Source: Gnetum montanum
Taxonomy: Eukaryota > Streptophyta > Gnetopsida > Gnetales > Gnetaceae
DNA length: 64,000 nt
Direction: 5' to 3'
Assembly: GCA_015680685.1 (NCBI GenBank)
Contig: MNCI01026431.1
Span: 771,377-835,376 of the forward strand
Position 1 is the stretch's first letter. Each line of letters starts with the position of its first letter. The notes beneath the pieces were generated by a model. It was not told where the DNA came from. It did not search any database and saw only the letters and a list, made by a program, of their open reading frames with translations. Of the stretch, positions 12,045 through 23,454 are shown one piece after another. The translations under genes and the position numbers were made by a program.

Positions 12045-12934
12045 TGATGAATCATGATTCATCAAGTTGTGATATCGGATCCATGATATCTAGTATGCGA
12101 TATCATAGCCCAATAATGATATCAGATACACGATATCGCAACTCTTGCATGGGCCTATAAATACACATGTAGGTGCATGAGAGGAGAGGATCCTTTCAAT
12201 TTTGAATAGTTAGTTTTTCAATTAGTTTTAGAAGTTAGTTCATTTCTTAGTTCCTCTCAACCCTTTCTCCCAATGCATGCCTGCAATGTTATGATTATAA
12301 TTGTATGGCATCCTTTATTTGAGTGTGACATACTTGGACACGCAGATCACCAAAAATAAAGATCGAGATTTCTTCATCATTACAGCATTCACTTAGTTTA
12401 ATTATTTAATTGTTATTGTTATTTATTGCTTTCATAGTTAATATCTCTTCACCCTAAACTCCTTAAACGCAGAATGAATAAGACTTAATCATAAGCATTT
12501 AAGTGTGGCTACTTGCTATCCCAATAGCATACCTAGGCCATGCGCTTGGTAATCCCAATGGTAGTCATGCACGAGGTTCAATATGTGTACAGATGATTAA
12601 GGAATGGATGCTCATCGCACTTAGGCTAGCTTAGACTCTCTCTTCCTATCTCCTCTTAGTATAGCTCTCTCTCTCCCTTTTCCTCCTAGCTTAGCTAAGA
12701 TTATTTTCCATCACCTCCAGGAGTAGCATTAGTTTAGGAACACATCATACACCTCACTCTGGACTAAACCATACATGACAAAGCAAATATTAGTCTAGGT
12801 GGAAAGACAGTGAACTATGATCAGCGAGTAACTATCTAAATACCACAACTAGCCCGTCTGTGGAGTTTGACCAGATCATGCATGAAACACTTGTATTCAT
12901 ATGGTTGAGTGTAGGGGTACCTTGCCACTCATCA
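12045..12934 (+). repeat. 3' LTR of element II
   Basis: This 890-bp LTR matches 3983-4872 in length and ends. It has GATATC at 12071, 12085, 12099, 12118 and 12132 and TATAAAT at 12156-12162. The preceding tract TTGTGGGGGTA (12034-12044) is the likely polypurine tract; element IV has GTCGTGGTGGTA at the same place. Differences from the 5' LTR are visible, so the insertion is old. Confidence 0.9.
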
Positions 12935-12939
12935 CATGT

Positions 12940-13800
12940 TAAATAGAAAGGCATATATAATGGTCACCATTGATTACTAGATAAAATGGATAGACACAGA
13001 GACTATCATCAACTGTACAACATCCACTACTACATGATTTGTACAAAAAAATGTTGTGAATAGGTTTGGATGCCACGTAAACTAATTTCCAACAACAAAA
13101 CCCATTTTACAAGTGCTAATTTTCACAAGCTTATGCAACACTTGGGGGTTGAACATAAACTAACAACACCCTACCACCTCCAAGCCGATGGTCAAGCAAA
13201 GGTTACTAACAAGGAGATCATAAAGATCTTAATGAGAACTATTAGCAAATTTAGGAGGGATTGGAGCACAAAACTAAATGATGCCCTCTAGCCTACTACT
13301 CAACATGGAAACTTCCTATAAGCTACTCTCCCTATGAGCTAGTGTACAGGAAATTACCAACACTTCCTATTCAATTCAAGATTCATGCACTTTCAATAGC
13401 ATGTGACCTAAATCTTGACCTAACTCTAGCACAAAGAGAACATTTGATCAACCTTAACATGCTAGATGAAAATCAATTAGTGGTCTTATCTTGAAATGAA
13501 GTGCACAAGGCATTCAACAAAAAGTGCTATGACCTTAGAATACAGAAAGTAAAATTTCAACCTGGAGATAAGATTCTCTACTAGAACCCCACACACATAC
13601 CTCAGTAAACTAAGTTCTAGACATTGTGGGAAGGACCTTACATCATTTACAAAACCTTTTCTTTTGGGACCAGGTTGATCTACAAACCTAAGAGCCCAAA
13701 TAAAAAGTAGCTAGTCAAAATGCAACAAGTCAAACCTTTTCATGAACCCATGCAAGCCAATGGAAGCAATGCCTCATCGAATGGACAACCACATTTAATT
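12940..13800 (+). pseudogene. Element I pol, second part (integrase core and C-terminus)
   Basis: Reading resumes after element II with a RKAYIMVTIDY block, then integrase core blocks at about 13070-13290 (LISNNKTHFTSANFHKLMQ; TTPYHLQADGQAKVTNKEI) containing the second catalytic Asp region (replaced by Asn in SNNKTHF) and the Glu block. It continues through LVYRKLPTLP-like and TLWEGPYIIYKTF segments to about 13740. The minus-strand relative at 25571-26870 has the same order. Stops and one altered catalytic position make it inactive. Confidence 0.8.
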
Positions 13801-16696
13801 TTTCAGATCTTCTCCTTACAACTTATTCATGGGAAAGATGACCATCCATGCTAACCATCATAGTGGCTCCTCAGTTTTTCATCTTTTTCATTTTCACATT
13901 TTTTGTTTTACACTTTGTTATTTTTCCAAATTTTTNNNNNNNNNNNNNNNNNNNNNNNNNNNNNNNNNNNNNNNNNNNNNNNNNNNNNNNNNNNNNNNNN
14001 NNNNNNNNNNNNNNNNNNNNNNNNNNNNNNNNNNNNNNNNNNNNNNNNNNNNNNNNNNNNNNNNNNNNNNNNNNNNNNNNNNNNNNNNNNNNNNNNNNNN
14101 NNNNNNNNNNNNNNNNNNNNNNNNNNNNNNNNNNNNNNNNNNNNNNNNNNNNNNNNNNNNNNNNNNNNNNNNNNNNNNNNNNNNNNNNNNNNNNNNNNNN
14201 NNNNNNNNNNNNNNNNNNNNNNNNNNNNNNNNNNNNNNNNNNNNNNNNNNNNNNNNNNNNNNNNNNNNNNNNNNNNNNNNNNNNNNNNNNNNNNNNNNNN
14301 NNNNNNNNNNNNNNNNNNNNNNNNNNNNNNNNNNNNNNNNNNNNNNNNNNNNNNNNNNNNNNNNNNNNNNNNNNNNNNNNNNNNNNNNNNNNNNNNNNNN
14401 NNNNNNNNNNNNNNNNNNNNNNNNNNNNNNNNNNNNNNNNNNNNNNNNNNNNNNNNNNNNNNNNNNNNNNNNNNNNNNNNNNNNNNNNNNNNNNNNNNNN
14501 NNNNNNNNNNNNNNNNNNNNNNNNNNNNNNNNNNNNNNNNNNNNNNNNNNNNNNNNNNNNNNNNNNNNNNNNNNNNNNNNNNNNNNNNNNNNNNNNNNNN
14601 NNNNNNNNNNNNNNNNNNNNNNNNNNNNNNNNNNNNNNNNNNNNNNNNNNNNNNNNNNNNNNNNNNNNNNNNNNNNNNNNNNNNNNNNNNNNNNNNNNNN
14701 NNNNNNNNNNNNNNNNNNNNNNNNNNNNNNNNNNNNNNNNNNNNNNNNNNNNNNNNNNNNNNNNNNNNNNNNNNNNNNNNNNNNNNNNNNNNNNNNNNNN
14801 NNNNNNNNNNNNNNNNNNNNNNNNNNNNNNNNNNNNNNNNNNNNNNNNNNNNNNNNNNNNNNNNNNNNNNNNNNNNNNNNNNNNNNNNNNNNNNNNNNNN
14901 NATGTGAATTATTTCTCATCTTCTAATAAAAAGTGCTTTATTGCCAATAGGACAGAATGGTGTTGTTGTTGTTTGCTAATGGTGGTTTATACTTAACATT
15001 TTTTATTGCTAATGTCTAGTTTCTATTTTTGAATTTTTATGACTAATAACTAAGATGGGTTTCTATTTTCATGAGATAGGCATTGAGTCCACATCATCCA
15101 CCCATCCACAAACTCTATGGTTTTCCTTATTTTGGGAATACGAGATCCCTTTTTCATTAATAAAACTTTAATAAACTTGTGACCTTGGTAGTTTCTAAGC
15201 TTGGAAAAGATTCATAGGTTTGAAAAGGATGTGGCATTACAAGGATTCAATACTCTTTGTGCCTCTCTACTTACTTTAGTGCATGTGGATTTTCATGGAT
15301 TTCTTACCGTTCTATGTCAACCAATAACAAGAAGTTGAATAAGTCTTTGCATGGTGTGGTTCCCATCCAAAAATTTCTAAAAAAACACACATGATGGAAA
15401 CTTAAATCACACCCCTTAGATAAAACAAAAAAGCTACAAGCACTAGTTATGGGACTAGAAAGACATGTTACCCATGCTTGAATGTCCACTCTAACTAAGA
15501 CCCTTTCTCACTTTCTAATTCTTTTTTTTTTCTCAAATAAGGAATGATGGTTGTATATGGGAGCACTCTTGTGTTCCAAGGGGGTAGACTAGTCCTAGAA
15601 TCATGATGTGAAGTCACTGAAAGTGGTTGATTTTGGTCTGGACTAAGGTTGAACTTTATCAAGTCATTTAACTATGATTCTCACAAGGGACTTCATCTGA
15701 CCATGATTGGGACATCCATTCCATTCTCTCTCTCATCTACCAATGCTCTCCATAACTTACCTGATTGCCAATTTTCATGTTTTCATTTCATGTCTTAGTT
15801 TGATGTGTTGAAATTCCTAAATAGGTTCTCTAAGTTTGGCTCTTAACTTTTCGTAGCTATTAATCAACTATGGGGCCCATGGACTTCTTAGTTGAGAATA
15901 TGCAAGGATTAAAAGGGGAATGTGCCACTATGGGGAGGACCCACTTGCATATCTCATGGTTTGATCAATTAAGTTTCTTACCCTTAGACATTGCTGCAAT
16001 CAAAATCTTTTGTAGGCCCCATTATGCATTCAACTATGTGCTCCTTAAGGCATTCTTCTTCATCAAATCTAGTTCTCTACTTGTTCCTCAATTTTCCAAA
16101 TATCAAAACTCTCTTCTAATAATTTGATCATCTTCTTAGCTTTTTGGACTTCCATTTGACCCAAATTTTGCCCAAAAATTCCTTGTTTTTCATTAACTTG
16201 ACAAAGTCAATGGTGGTCAACAACCACATCTACTAGGACTCATCGACACAGCCCAAAAATTCTATAAATACCATCCAACACTTTGAAATTTTTTGTCATT
16301 TGCTTCAAAATAAGAGGGGAGTTTTTGCAATTTTTCAGAGCCCATAACTTTCACATTGTTTGTCCAAATCACTCCATTCTTCAATCTTGTAGCTACCAAA
16401 GGTAATCTCTTAGTCATGGAGGGCCACAAACCTTAAGGTTTCCAATGAAGCCTTTTTCAAAATTTTTCTAACTCCCCCAAAGGATTAATGAATAGAATAT
16501 CATAACACCATCAATTTTTGAGAGTTTAACACTTCCAAAAAACTTCGATAAACCTAAAATTAATTATTAATATTACAATAATCAACCAAGCCATGATCAC
16601 AACTTAGTCAAGTGTAACTACCCCAAGAGATAAAGTATTCCCAATGTTTCAAAGTTACACATTAAGTGCTAATCCTTGGTCATGTTATGATTATAG
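13801..16696 (+). other. Element I spacer with assembly gap
   Basis: It contains 966 Ns (13936-14901). The rest is AT-rich with no convincing protein. Blocks at about 15060-15190 and 15340-15460 match the spacers of elements II and IV, for example the TTTGCATGGTGTGGTTCCC block and the CAAGCACTAGTTATGGGAC block. The last 440 bp hold the TATA box and leader of ORF3 copy B. Confidence 0.6.
16250..16696 (+). promoter_or_regulatory. TATA box and intron-like leader of ORF3 copy B
   Basis: A TATA box (CTATAAATACC, about 16262) lies 430 bp before the ORF3 start. A candidate donor AAAG|GTAATC at 16401/16402 is followed by CTCTTAGTCATGGAGGG. The same block follows a candidate donor in element IV (AGAG|GTATGC, 23677/23676 minus strand) and is present without a clear GT at about 8730 in element II. 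The acceptor would be ATTATAG at 16696. Removing this 295-bp segment would place the ATG at the exon start. No palindrome array like those of the other two elements is evident here. Confidence 0.5.
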
Positions 16697-19540
16697 ATGG
16701 CACCTAGACCAAAATTCTTGCAGGAAAAAATGACCATTACAACCAAAGGACAAATGATCCAAAACTCAAAGGAGCTAGGAAGAATAATCTCAGGAACATG
16801 TAGTAGAAACTCACACAATAGGACCTCTTTGGGAGGAGACTGAAGTGGAATCTATTCGATAGATTCCCAAAAAAGAGGTTGTGACTAAACAATCCCAAAG
16901 AGGAGAGGCACCAGCACTTGTACCAAGACTTGAGATCACATTGACACAAGCCTACCTAGACATGATCAAGCCTCATGATGTCCAATGCTCAATTCTCCAA
17001 GAACTGAACTTTGAACCATTCTTGGAACATGTTTCACCAAAAGTCAAGACATAATTGAAAAGCTCTCCCATGTGGCCAATCATCACTACTAGTGGGAAGT
17101 GGTACATTGGGGAGATATATCTCTTCTAGAATAGTAGAAAGGCAGGAGCCACTATGAGAATCAAGGACATCCAGGTGTCTTACTTGGCAAAAGTGATTAC
17201 ATAGGCTCTTGGTCTACTTGATTCTGGCACTCATTTGGTAGAAATATCAATGCAAGAAGACCTGAAGGCCAAAAGGGAGTGGACCTAGTAGTTTTATGGG
17301 GTTCACTATAAAGAGTTTGGTGTGCTCACACTAGCAGAGCAAATATACTTTAAGATAGTGACTTATCACCTCAATTCGATGATGAGACCCATTAAGGTGA
17401 TACCCTTCTTCACCCATGCCTGTGCTGCTTTAAGTGAGAAATTTCTAGTTAACCTTTCATAGATAATGGATCAAGAGATAGAGAAGCATTTCAAGTAGAA
17501 TGAACATGGAAGGAAAACCTTATTGTTTCCATGCCTAATCAAAAAACTCTATAAAAGGGTAGGGATAGTTCGCTATGTCAATGACACAATCTAATATACT
17601 CCCATCACCTCCTTTTCTGAAATGATGAAGGATAAAATCCTTGCCATGTCAAAAGAAGAGAAGCAATAAGCACCACCTTCACCACCCATTCAAAAAACAA
17701 CATCGGAGGCTCACACAATCATTGAATGCTTATGCAAAATTTGAGAGCAACTCTTGCATGAGCGAGAGCAGCAAGTAAAAACTAGTGGTGGTGATCCATC
17801 TGTATATTATCCTACAATGAGTCACCTCAACAAAGTGGCTTAAAATAATCTAGATGGAGGGACATTGACCAATATTCTCTACCCAAAGAACACAACTATC
17901 CATGAGGTCAAATTCTAGTGCCTGAGAAGTGATGGTGTCTCTCTCAAAATAACAAAAATTCCTAGAAATCTTTGGGAATGTTGCTACCTTTTTGGTGTGC
18001 TTGGAGGAGGACAAAGGGGCAACTGTCTTGGTGATGCAACAACAAGGGCAAGAGACAAGAGTAGAAGTGGTTGCTGACAGAATTACTAAAGCATTAAATG
18101 CACCTATAATGCATATACCAAATGTTTTTGCACTTAGAGATGTGCAAACATCCAAAAGAACAATTAGTAGAAGACTAAGTGTAGCCCAACATGAAGAGTT
18201 ACTAGACTGATTGGTGAGAACCAGGCAACCAATTCCAAATATCTTTGCTTTTTTGGATAATATCACCACAACCTAGTCAAAGCTACTTGAAGCAAAGGGC
18301 AAGTGCATCATTTTAGAAGGGAAACTTGAAATAGCTTGAGCACAAAACCAAAACTTGGCCATAGAGGTTGCTAAATTAAGAGCACATCTTACTGATCCCA
18401 TGCTTCTCAACCCTATATTGACAAGAGATGAAGCTTTTTAATAGCTTCAAGATAGACTAAAATAGGTTGGAACAAGGATGGTGATAGTCGTCTTTGACCA
18501 ATCTATGGCCAAGGCCAAAACATATTTAATTCAAAAGGACTTGGTTTAGATGTGCCAAGAGAATGAGATGCTAACTGTAGAAAATCATCACCTGTACAAT
18601 GTTGATGTGCAAAAGGAATAAATGCAACAATTTATCCATTAACAGTAAAAGTAGCTAGCCAAGGTGAACACTAATCTTAAGAGATTAGCAATAGAGCATA
18701 TAAATCTCTCCATGGAGGAAGTCCATGGCTTACACCAAACTTCTATGATTGAAATTACCACTTGGAAGAACGAGGCTCTTAAATTTGAGAGAATCAAAGA
18801 TCACTACAGATATCAGGTTAGCCTACAAAAAGAAGTACACATCTAGATGGCTAAGGAAAAAGTCAATGAGGCCCTCCAACAAGCCCAGCAAGAAAGAGAG
18901 GTTTGGCAACCCATCATTGATGGGATAGATGCCTATAACAAAGTGGAGATCCACATGGAGTTGCAGATAGAAGAGATGAGTTAATACATTGAGCTCGCCA
19001 ATCTTCTATACGCAAACCTAGTAATGTTGACTGCTAGATAGCTACAGTCAAAGTTAGAAAAGTAGATGGCTAGCTCATACTTGTTGTACAAAGTAGATTT
19101 TAAGCACCACAAGGAGAACAAGTAGAAGCTTGAGACTACAAAGACTGAACTTGAAGTTCTTAGGGCAAGATTCACCAATCAAAGATCAACTATTAAGAAC
19201 TTGGCCAAACGAATGAATGACTACTAGGAATTACAAAATGTAATCAAGACGTTTGACATCAAATGCAAACAATTTAATACCTAGCTTGTCATTGTTAAGG
19301 AATTATTCCCGACAATGCCTTGTCCTTGGGATGTGCCCATTCCAGCCCACATTAACAAAGCTGCATGGACCATGCACGATCCTATGAGTAAGGAGGAGAA
19401 GATGAAAGCATTGTTGGATGCTTTTTGTCTTCCATCAGAAGTTGCAATAGCAGTAAGATATCCACAATAGCCTCAACCATCGCATGTGACTAAAGTAGCA
19501 GAAGGTCCCTCATGAACCTCCACCACTTGGAATCATTTAA
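16697..19540 (+). pseudogene. ORF3 of element I (copy B)
   Basis: The ATG at 16697 follows GATTATAG and gives MAPRPKF. Blocks in order are ELNFEPFLEH (about 17003), SSPMWPIITTSGKWYIGEIYLF (about 17060-17130), HYKEFGVLTLAEQIYFKIVTYHLNSMMRPIK split by stops (about 17305-17395), KTLLFPCLIKKLYK, and a coiled-coil-like half at about 17850-19250 with LKRLAIEHINLSMEEVHGLH. The C-terminal block PCPWDVPIPAHINKAAWTMH lies at about 19318-19378. It ends in a Pro-rich tail and TAA (19538-19540) after a small frameshift. Length is 2844 bp, close to the other copies (2788 and 2836). Most premature stops are TAG. Its role in the element is unknown. Confidence 0.75.
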
Positions 19541-19700
19541 TCTTCTCCATCGTCTTCACACCATCAGAGGAGAATGTGTTTGTCATATTTTGTTCTAGTA
19601 TTCAATTTTGTAGTCTTCAACACTAGAAAATTTTGTAATACTTGTACAGAAAGTGGGATCATATTCTTATGTTAGGATTAGTTAGATATTGGTTAGTTAG
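19541..19700 (+). other. 3' untranslated remnant of element I
   Basis: AT-rich sequence follows the ORF3 stop and ends at GTTAG, the target site of element IV. No clear polypurine tract or LTR start is visible, so the 5' part of the 3' LTR is either very degraded or deleted. Confidence 0.4.
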
Positions 19701-20394
19701 TGATGAGCGACTAGGTACCCCTACGCCCAACCATATGAATCATAGGAGTTCACACGCGACTTGATCGAATTCCATAGACTGTAAGCACTTAACATACACC
19801 AGACTCTAACCAGCGAAACCTTGGGTTAGAACAGTCATTGTCTTCCTAATCTCACTTGTGATGTTCTGTTTACGATGGTTAAGTGAGATTAAGGCTAGTG
19901 ATTTTTATAGCTTTTTACTTATCTTTTAGTGGCTAATTAAGGTATGAAAAGTAAGGAATAAACTATTATCTAATCTATAATTATCCTANATTAACAAAGC
20001 ACAAACATATTAAACTATTGAATGCATAAAATAGCTAAGTCCAAATGCTACAAGGAATGCTTGAATAGTTCGTCTTTATTTCCGTCATGCCAATGGGCTC
20101 AGATACATCAATGCTTGAATAAAGAGCCAATCACTTTTCTTACACTTGCTGTAGGCACTTGGAAAATATTCTATCTCCTGCGGGAACAAACTACAAGAGC
20201 TTCGCTACAACTAACTGAAAGTTCCCTAAATGAGGTGGAAGGCCCTCTTATTTATAGGCCTAAATAGGCTCCGTGTAAACGGGGCCACGTCGACGCATGA
20301 AAGGCTACATTGATGGGGCCACGTCGACGCAGCTGTGTATATGCAGCCCTGTATACGTAGGCTAGTCGACGCATTGACTAATGACACTTCATCA
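19701..20394 (-). repeat. 3' LTR of element IV
   Basis: The LTR is bounded by TGATGA...CATCA. It has CGTCGACG at 20288-20295 and 20322-20329, GTATAC at 20351 and GTCGAC at 20365, upstream (on the minus strand) of a TATAAATA box at 20248-20256. A single N at 19989 marks a join. The two LTRs differ by 49 bp in length, and the sequence next to each N has no counterpart in the other copy, so bases are probably missing from both. The adjoining GTCGTGGTGGTA (20395-20406, minus) is the likely polypurine tract. Confidence 0.85.
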
Positions 20395-20618
20395 TACCAC
20401 CACGACTGCATAAAAGCTCGTCCTTGAGTTACTCTACAATTTGGAAGGTATGGATTCTTATTTACAACACACATGACACAACATTAATTTGACAAAGTGC
20501 TCGAGTTATAGAGGAGGAATAGTTACAAAAAACGGCGGTCTTCAGAGACAAAATTGAACACCTCGCTGGTCCTGGAGCCTCTACCATGTAGGATGATGCA
20601 CAAAATTATTGGAGAAGA

Positions 20619-23454
20619 TCACACCGTCCCTAGGGACGGTGGTTCTGACAGACCTTCTCCAACCTTTGGCCCATGCGTTGGTGGTGGCATGAATGACAGC
20701 TATCCTACAACAGCTGCAACTTCTGGAGGCAATCGAAAGGCCTCCAAGAGAGCCCTCATTTTTTCTACTTTGCTTCTGGGGTTGTTCACTGTCCAGGCAA
20801 CTTCTCCAATGTGTGCTAGAATTGGAACCTCCCAAGGGCATGGCAGTGCTGGAAGGAGTTCTTTTAGGTTGACAAACCAAGCTGCGAACTACTTGCGTTC
20901 GATGTCAATTGCTCGGATTGATGCCTTCAACTACTGGTGGTCATTCATTCTATGGCCTAAGTCCTCTACAATTGTATGTTGTCCTTCAAAGCTTGTGCTG
21001 AGAACCTCAAGTTCTACGTTTGTTGTTTCCAGCTTCTACTTTGTGGCCTTATGTGCTTGAAACTCACCCTTGTATAGGGAATACAAGGCGGCCACTTACT
21101 TTTCTAACTCTGACCACGGTCTCCCAACTGTTAGCATAACCAGGTTTGCATATTGAAGGTTGGCAAGCTCCATGTATTCTATCATCTCCTTAATCTATAG
21201 CTCTTTCAGGCAGATTTCAGCTTTATTATAGGCGTTCAACCCATCAAAGATAAGTTGCCATGCATCGCCTCCCTCTTGGAGCTGCTAGAGCACTTGGTTC
21301 ATTTTGGCCTTTGCAACTTGAATATGCTTTTCATTCACTTCCTTCTGCAATCCCACTTGGTCCCTATAATGATTTTTAATGTTTTCAAATTTTAGGGCCT
21401 CATTCTTCCAAGTAGTGATTTCAATTGTAGACTTCTATCGCAACGCCCGAACCTCCTCCATTGACAGATTCCAGTTCTCAGCAGCCAACCTTCTTACGTC
21501 AGCATTCACCCTGGCTAGTTCTTCCTGCTACTGGTGGATAAAATTTTTCATGTGTTCGTTTTCTGCACCAACATTGTGTAGGCAATGAACCTCCACAGTC
21601 AGTTGCACGTTCTCCTGGTGAACCTCCGCCAAGTCCTTGTCTAAGCGATATGCTCAAACGTCTACTAAGGACTTGTCAAAGATTGCCATCTCTAGCACAT
21701 CCTCGATGACCTGAAGTTTAAGTTGAAGCTATTGAAAAGATTCATCCCTGGTGATTTTGTGGTCAAGGATGGCTAGATCGGCAAGTTGAGCTCTTAATTG
21801 GGCTACCTCTGTTGCCAAGCGCTGACAAGCGACTTGAGTAGCTTCAAGTTACCCTTCCAAAATGAGGCTCTTGCCCCTTGCCGAGAGCAGCTCCGACTAG
21901 GTTGCAGTAATGTTATCTAGAAGGTCGAAGACATTCAGAAGCAGTTTCCCAGTTCCCACCAGTCGGTCCAACAACTCCTCATGTTGGGCTACATCAATCT
22001 TGCTACATGAAGTTCCAGCAGACACTTGTACATCTTGTATTCCATGAACGTTCAGTACAGGTGCTACCAGTGCATTGAGAGCCATAGAAATTGTGTCAGC
22101 AACCAATTTGGCCGCAACCTCCTATCCCTAGTGCTGCATCACTAGGATTATCACCTCTTCACCATCTTCCAAGCATACTGAGAAGGTAGCAGCATTTCCT
22201 AAAATTTCAAGGAATAACTATTGGGTTGATACTTACCTCTCAAATGCTTGGATCTATTCTGGTTGGCACTTGTGCTAGGGGGACGAAGAATATCGGCCCT
22301 ACCCTTTTAAGCAAGCTAACTGATTGAGCCACTTGCTCTAGGTGGCTCATGGCAGGGCGATAGACCGAAGGGTCTTCTCCTCCACCAATCCTGCTAGATC
22401 ACTCTTGCTAGCTCAAGAGCATTTCCTAGATTTCACGGATGTATTCTACCATGGTTTTCGAGCCCGGCTACATTTTTTGTGTAGGTGGTGGAGGTGGTTG
22501 CTGCTCCTCCTCTATTTGTGTGGTGACAGGAGTTTTATCCTTCATCATTTCTCGCCAAGAGGTAATTGGGGTATGTCGGATTACATCATTGGGATACCAT
22601 GCTATCCCTGCCCATTTGCACAACTTTTAGATTAGGCAGGGAAAAGGGAGAGCTCATCTTCCATGTTCGTTCTCAGCGAACCTATTTTCAATTTCCAAGA
22701 ACAATAGCTGTGAAAGACACATTGGAAATTTCCCACTCAAGGCGACACACACACGGGCGAAGAAGGCCGTGATTTTGCTCGGTCTTACTGTTAGGTTTAA
22801 GTGGTAAGACACGATCTTTGAGTACATCCTCTCTACCATGGTCAAGGAGCCAAATTCCTTGCACTCTATCCTATAGCACCATTTGGTCCATTCCACCTTT
22901 ACCTCTGGATCGGCCTACTTTGGGATTTCCACCACATCTGCCTCAGTCTCGAGCAACCCTAGAGCCTATGCTATCGCCTCCGAATAGTAAGAGACATAAA
23001 TGTCTTTGATTCTTACTCTAGACCCTGGTTTTTGATTCGTCCAGAAGAGATAAGTCTCTCCTAAGTACCATTCACCACTGGTTGTGATGATTGGCCACAT
23101 CGGAGAGTGTTGTAGTTGGAGCCGCACTTCTTCTAGGGCATTCTCAAGGAATGGTCCAAAATTTAGCTCTTGAAGGACCATTCGCTGCATCTCGCACGGC
23201 GTGATAGCATCAAGGCAGGCTTGCCGTGGTGCTATCCTATGAGTCTCATCCCCTTGCAATTGCTCGTCGAGAATCTCCTCTTCAGGAATCTAATGGACAG
23301 ATTCTACATCAGGTCCTTCGCGGAGAGGCCCAGTTGCATGAGAGCCCTCTGCATGCTCTAGCAGTTGCACTCCTCATCCCCTTCCTGTGCATGGGTGCTT
23401 GTCCCTTGGTTGTGATAGTCCTTCGCCCCTTCGGTGCCTCGATTTGGGTGCCAT
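20619..23454 (-). pseudogene. ORF3 of element IV (copy C)
   Basis: The start ATG (complement of 23452-23454) follows TTGATTGCAG, an excellent 3' splice site, and gives MAPKSRHRRGEG. The N-terminal domain (about 22650-23200) reads LQELNFGPFLENALEEV, PMWPIITTSGEWYLGETYLFW, IKDIYVSYYSEAIA and WCYRIECKEFGSLTMVERMY, ending with FPMCLSQLLFLEIE. This fits the plant 'putative plant transposon protein' domain. A long charged coiled-coil-like half follows (about 22100-20900), then LPCPWEVPILAHIGEVAWTV and the stop (complement of 20619-20621). Stops and frameshifts are present, but it is the best N-terminal copy. It lies downstream of pol, the position of env-like ORFs in Athila, yet I see no clear signal peptide or membrane segment. 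Confidence 0.75.

Larger units (their letters stand above)
3983..12934 (+). mobile_element. Element II: non-autonomous Athila/Tat-like LTR element with gag and ORF3 but no pol
   Basis: Two 890-bp LTRs (3983-4872 and 12045-12934) begin TGATGAATC and end ACTCATCA. They are flanked by CATAT (3978-3982) and CATGT (12935-12939), a 5-bp target duplication with one transition. A tRNA-Asp-like primer site follows the 5' LTR and a purine-rich tract precedes the 3' LTR. The 7.2-kb interior holds gag (5008-7006), a spacer with an internal promoter-like region, and ORF3 (9064-11851). No RT, RNase H or integrase sequence is visible. It lies inside the integrase of element I, whose reading resumes after 12940. 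It would depend on a relative such as element IV for pol. Confidence 0.9.

Noticed and set aside
13829-14996. Long open frames across 13.8-15.0 kb
   Set aside because: They are produced by the 966-base N gap, which contains no stop codons. Nothing coding is visible on either side.
17850-18269. Minus-strand frame of 139 codons inside ORF3 copy B
   Set aside because: It is antisense to the coiled-coil region, which matches two other ORF3 copies on the sense strand.
20554-21060. Plus-strand frame of 168 codons
   Set aside because: It is antisense to the C-terminal part of ORF3 copy C, where the sense strand shows the conserved CPW-VP block.
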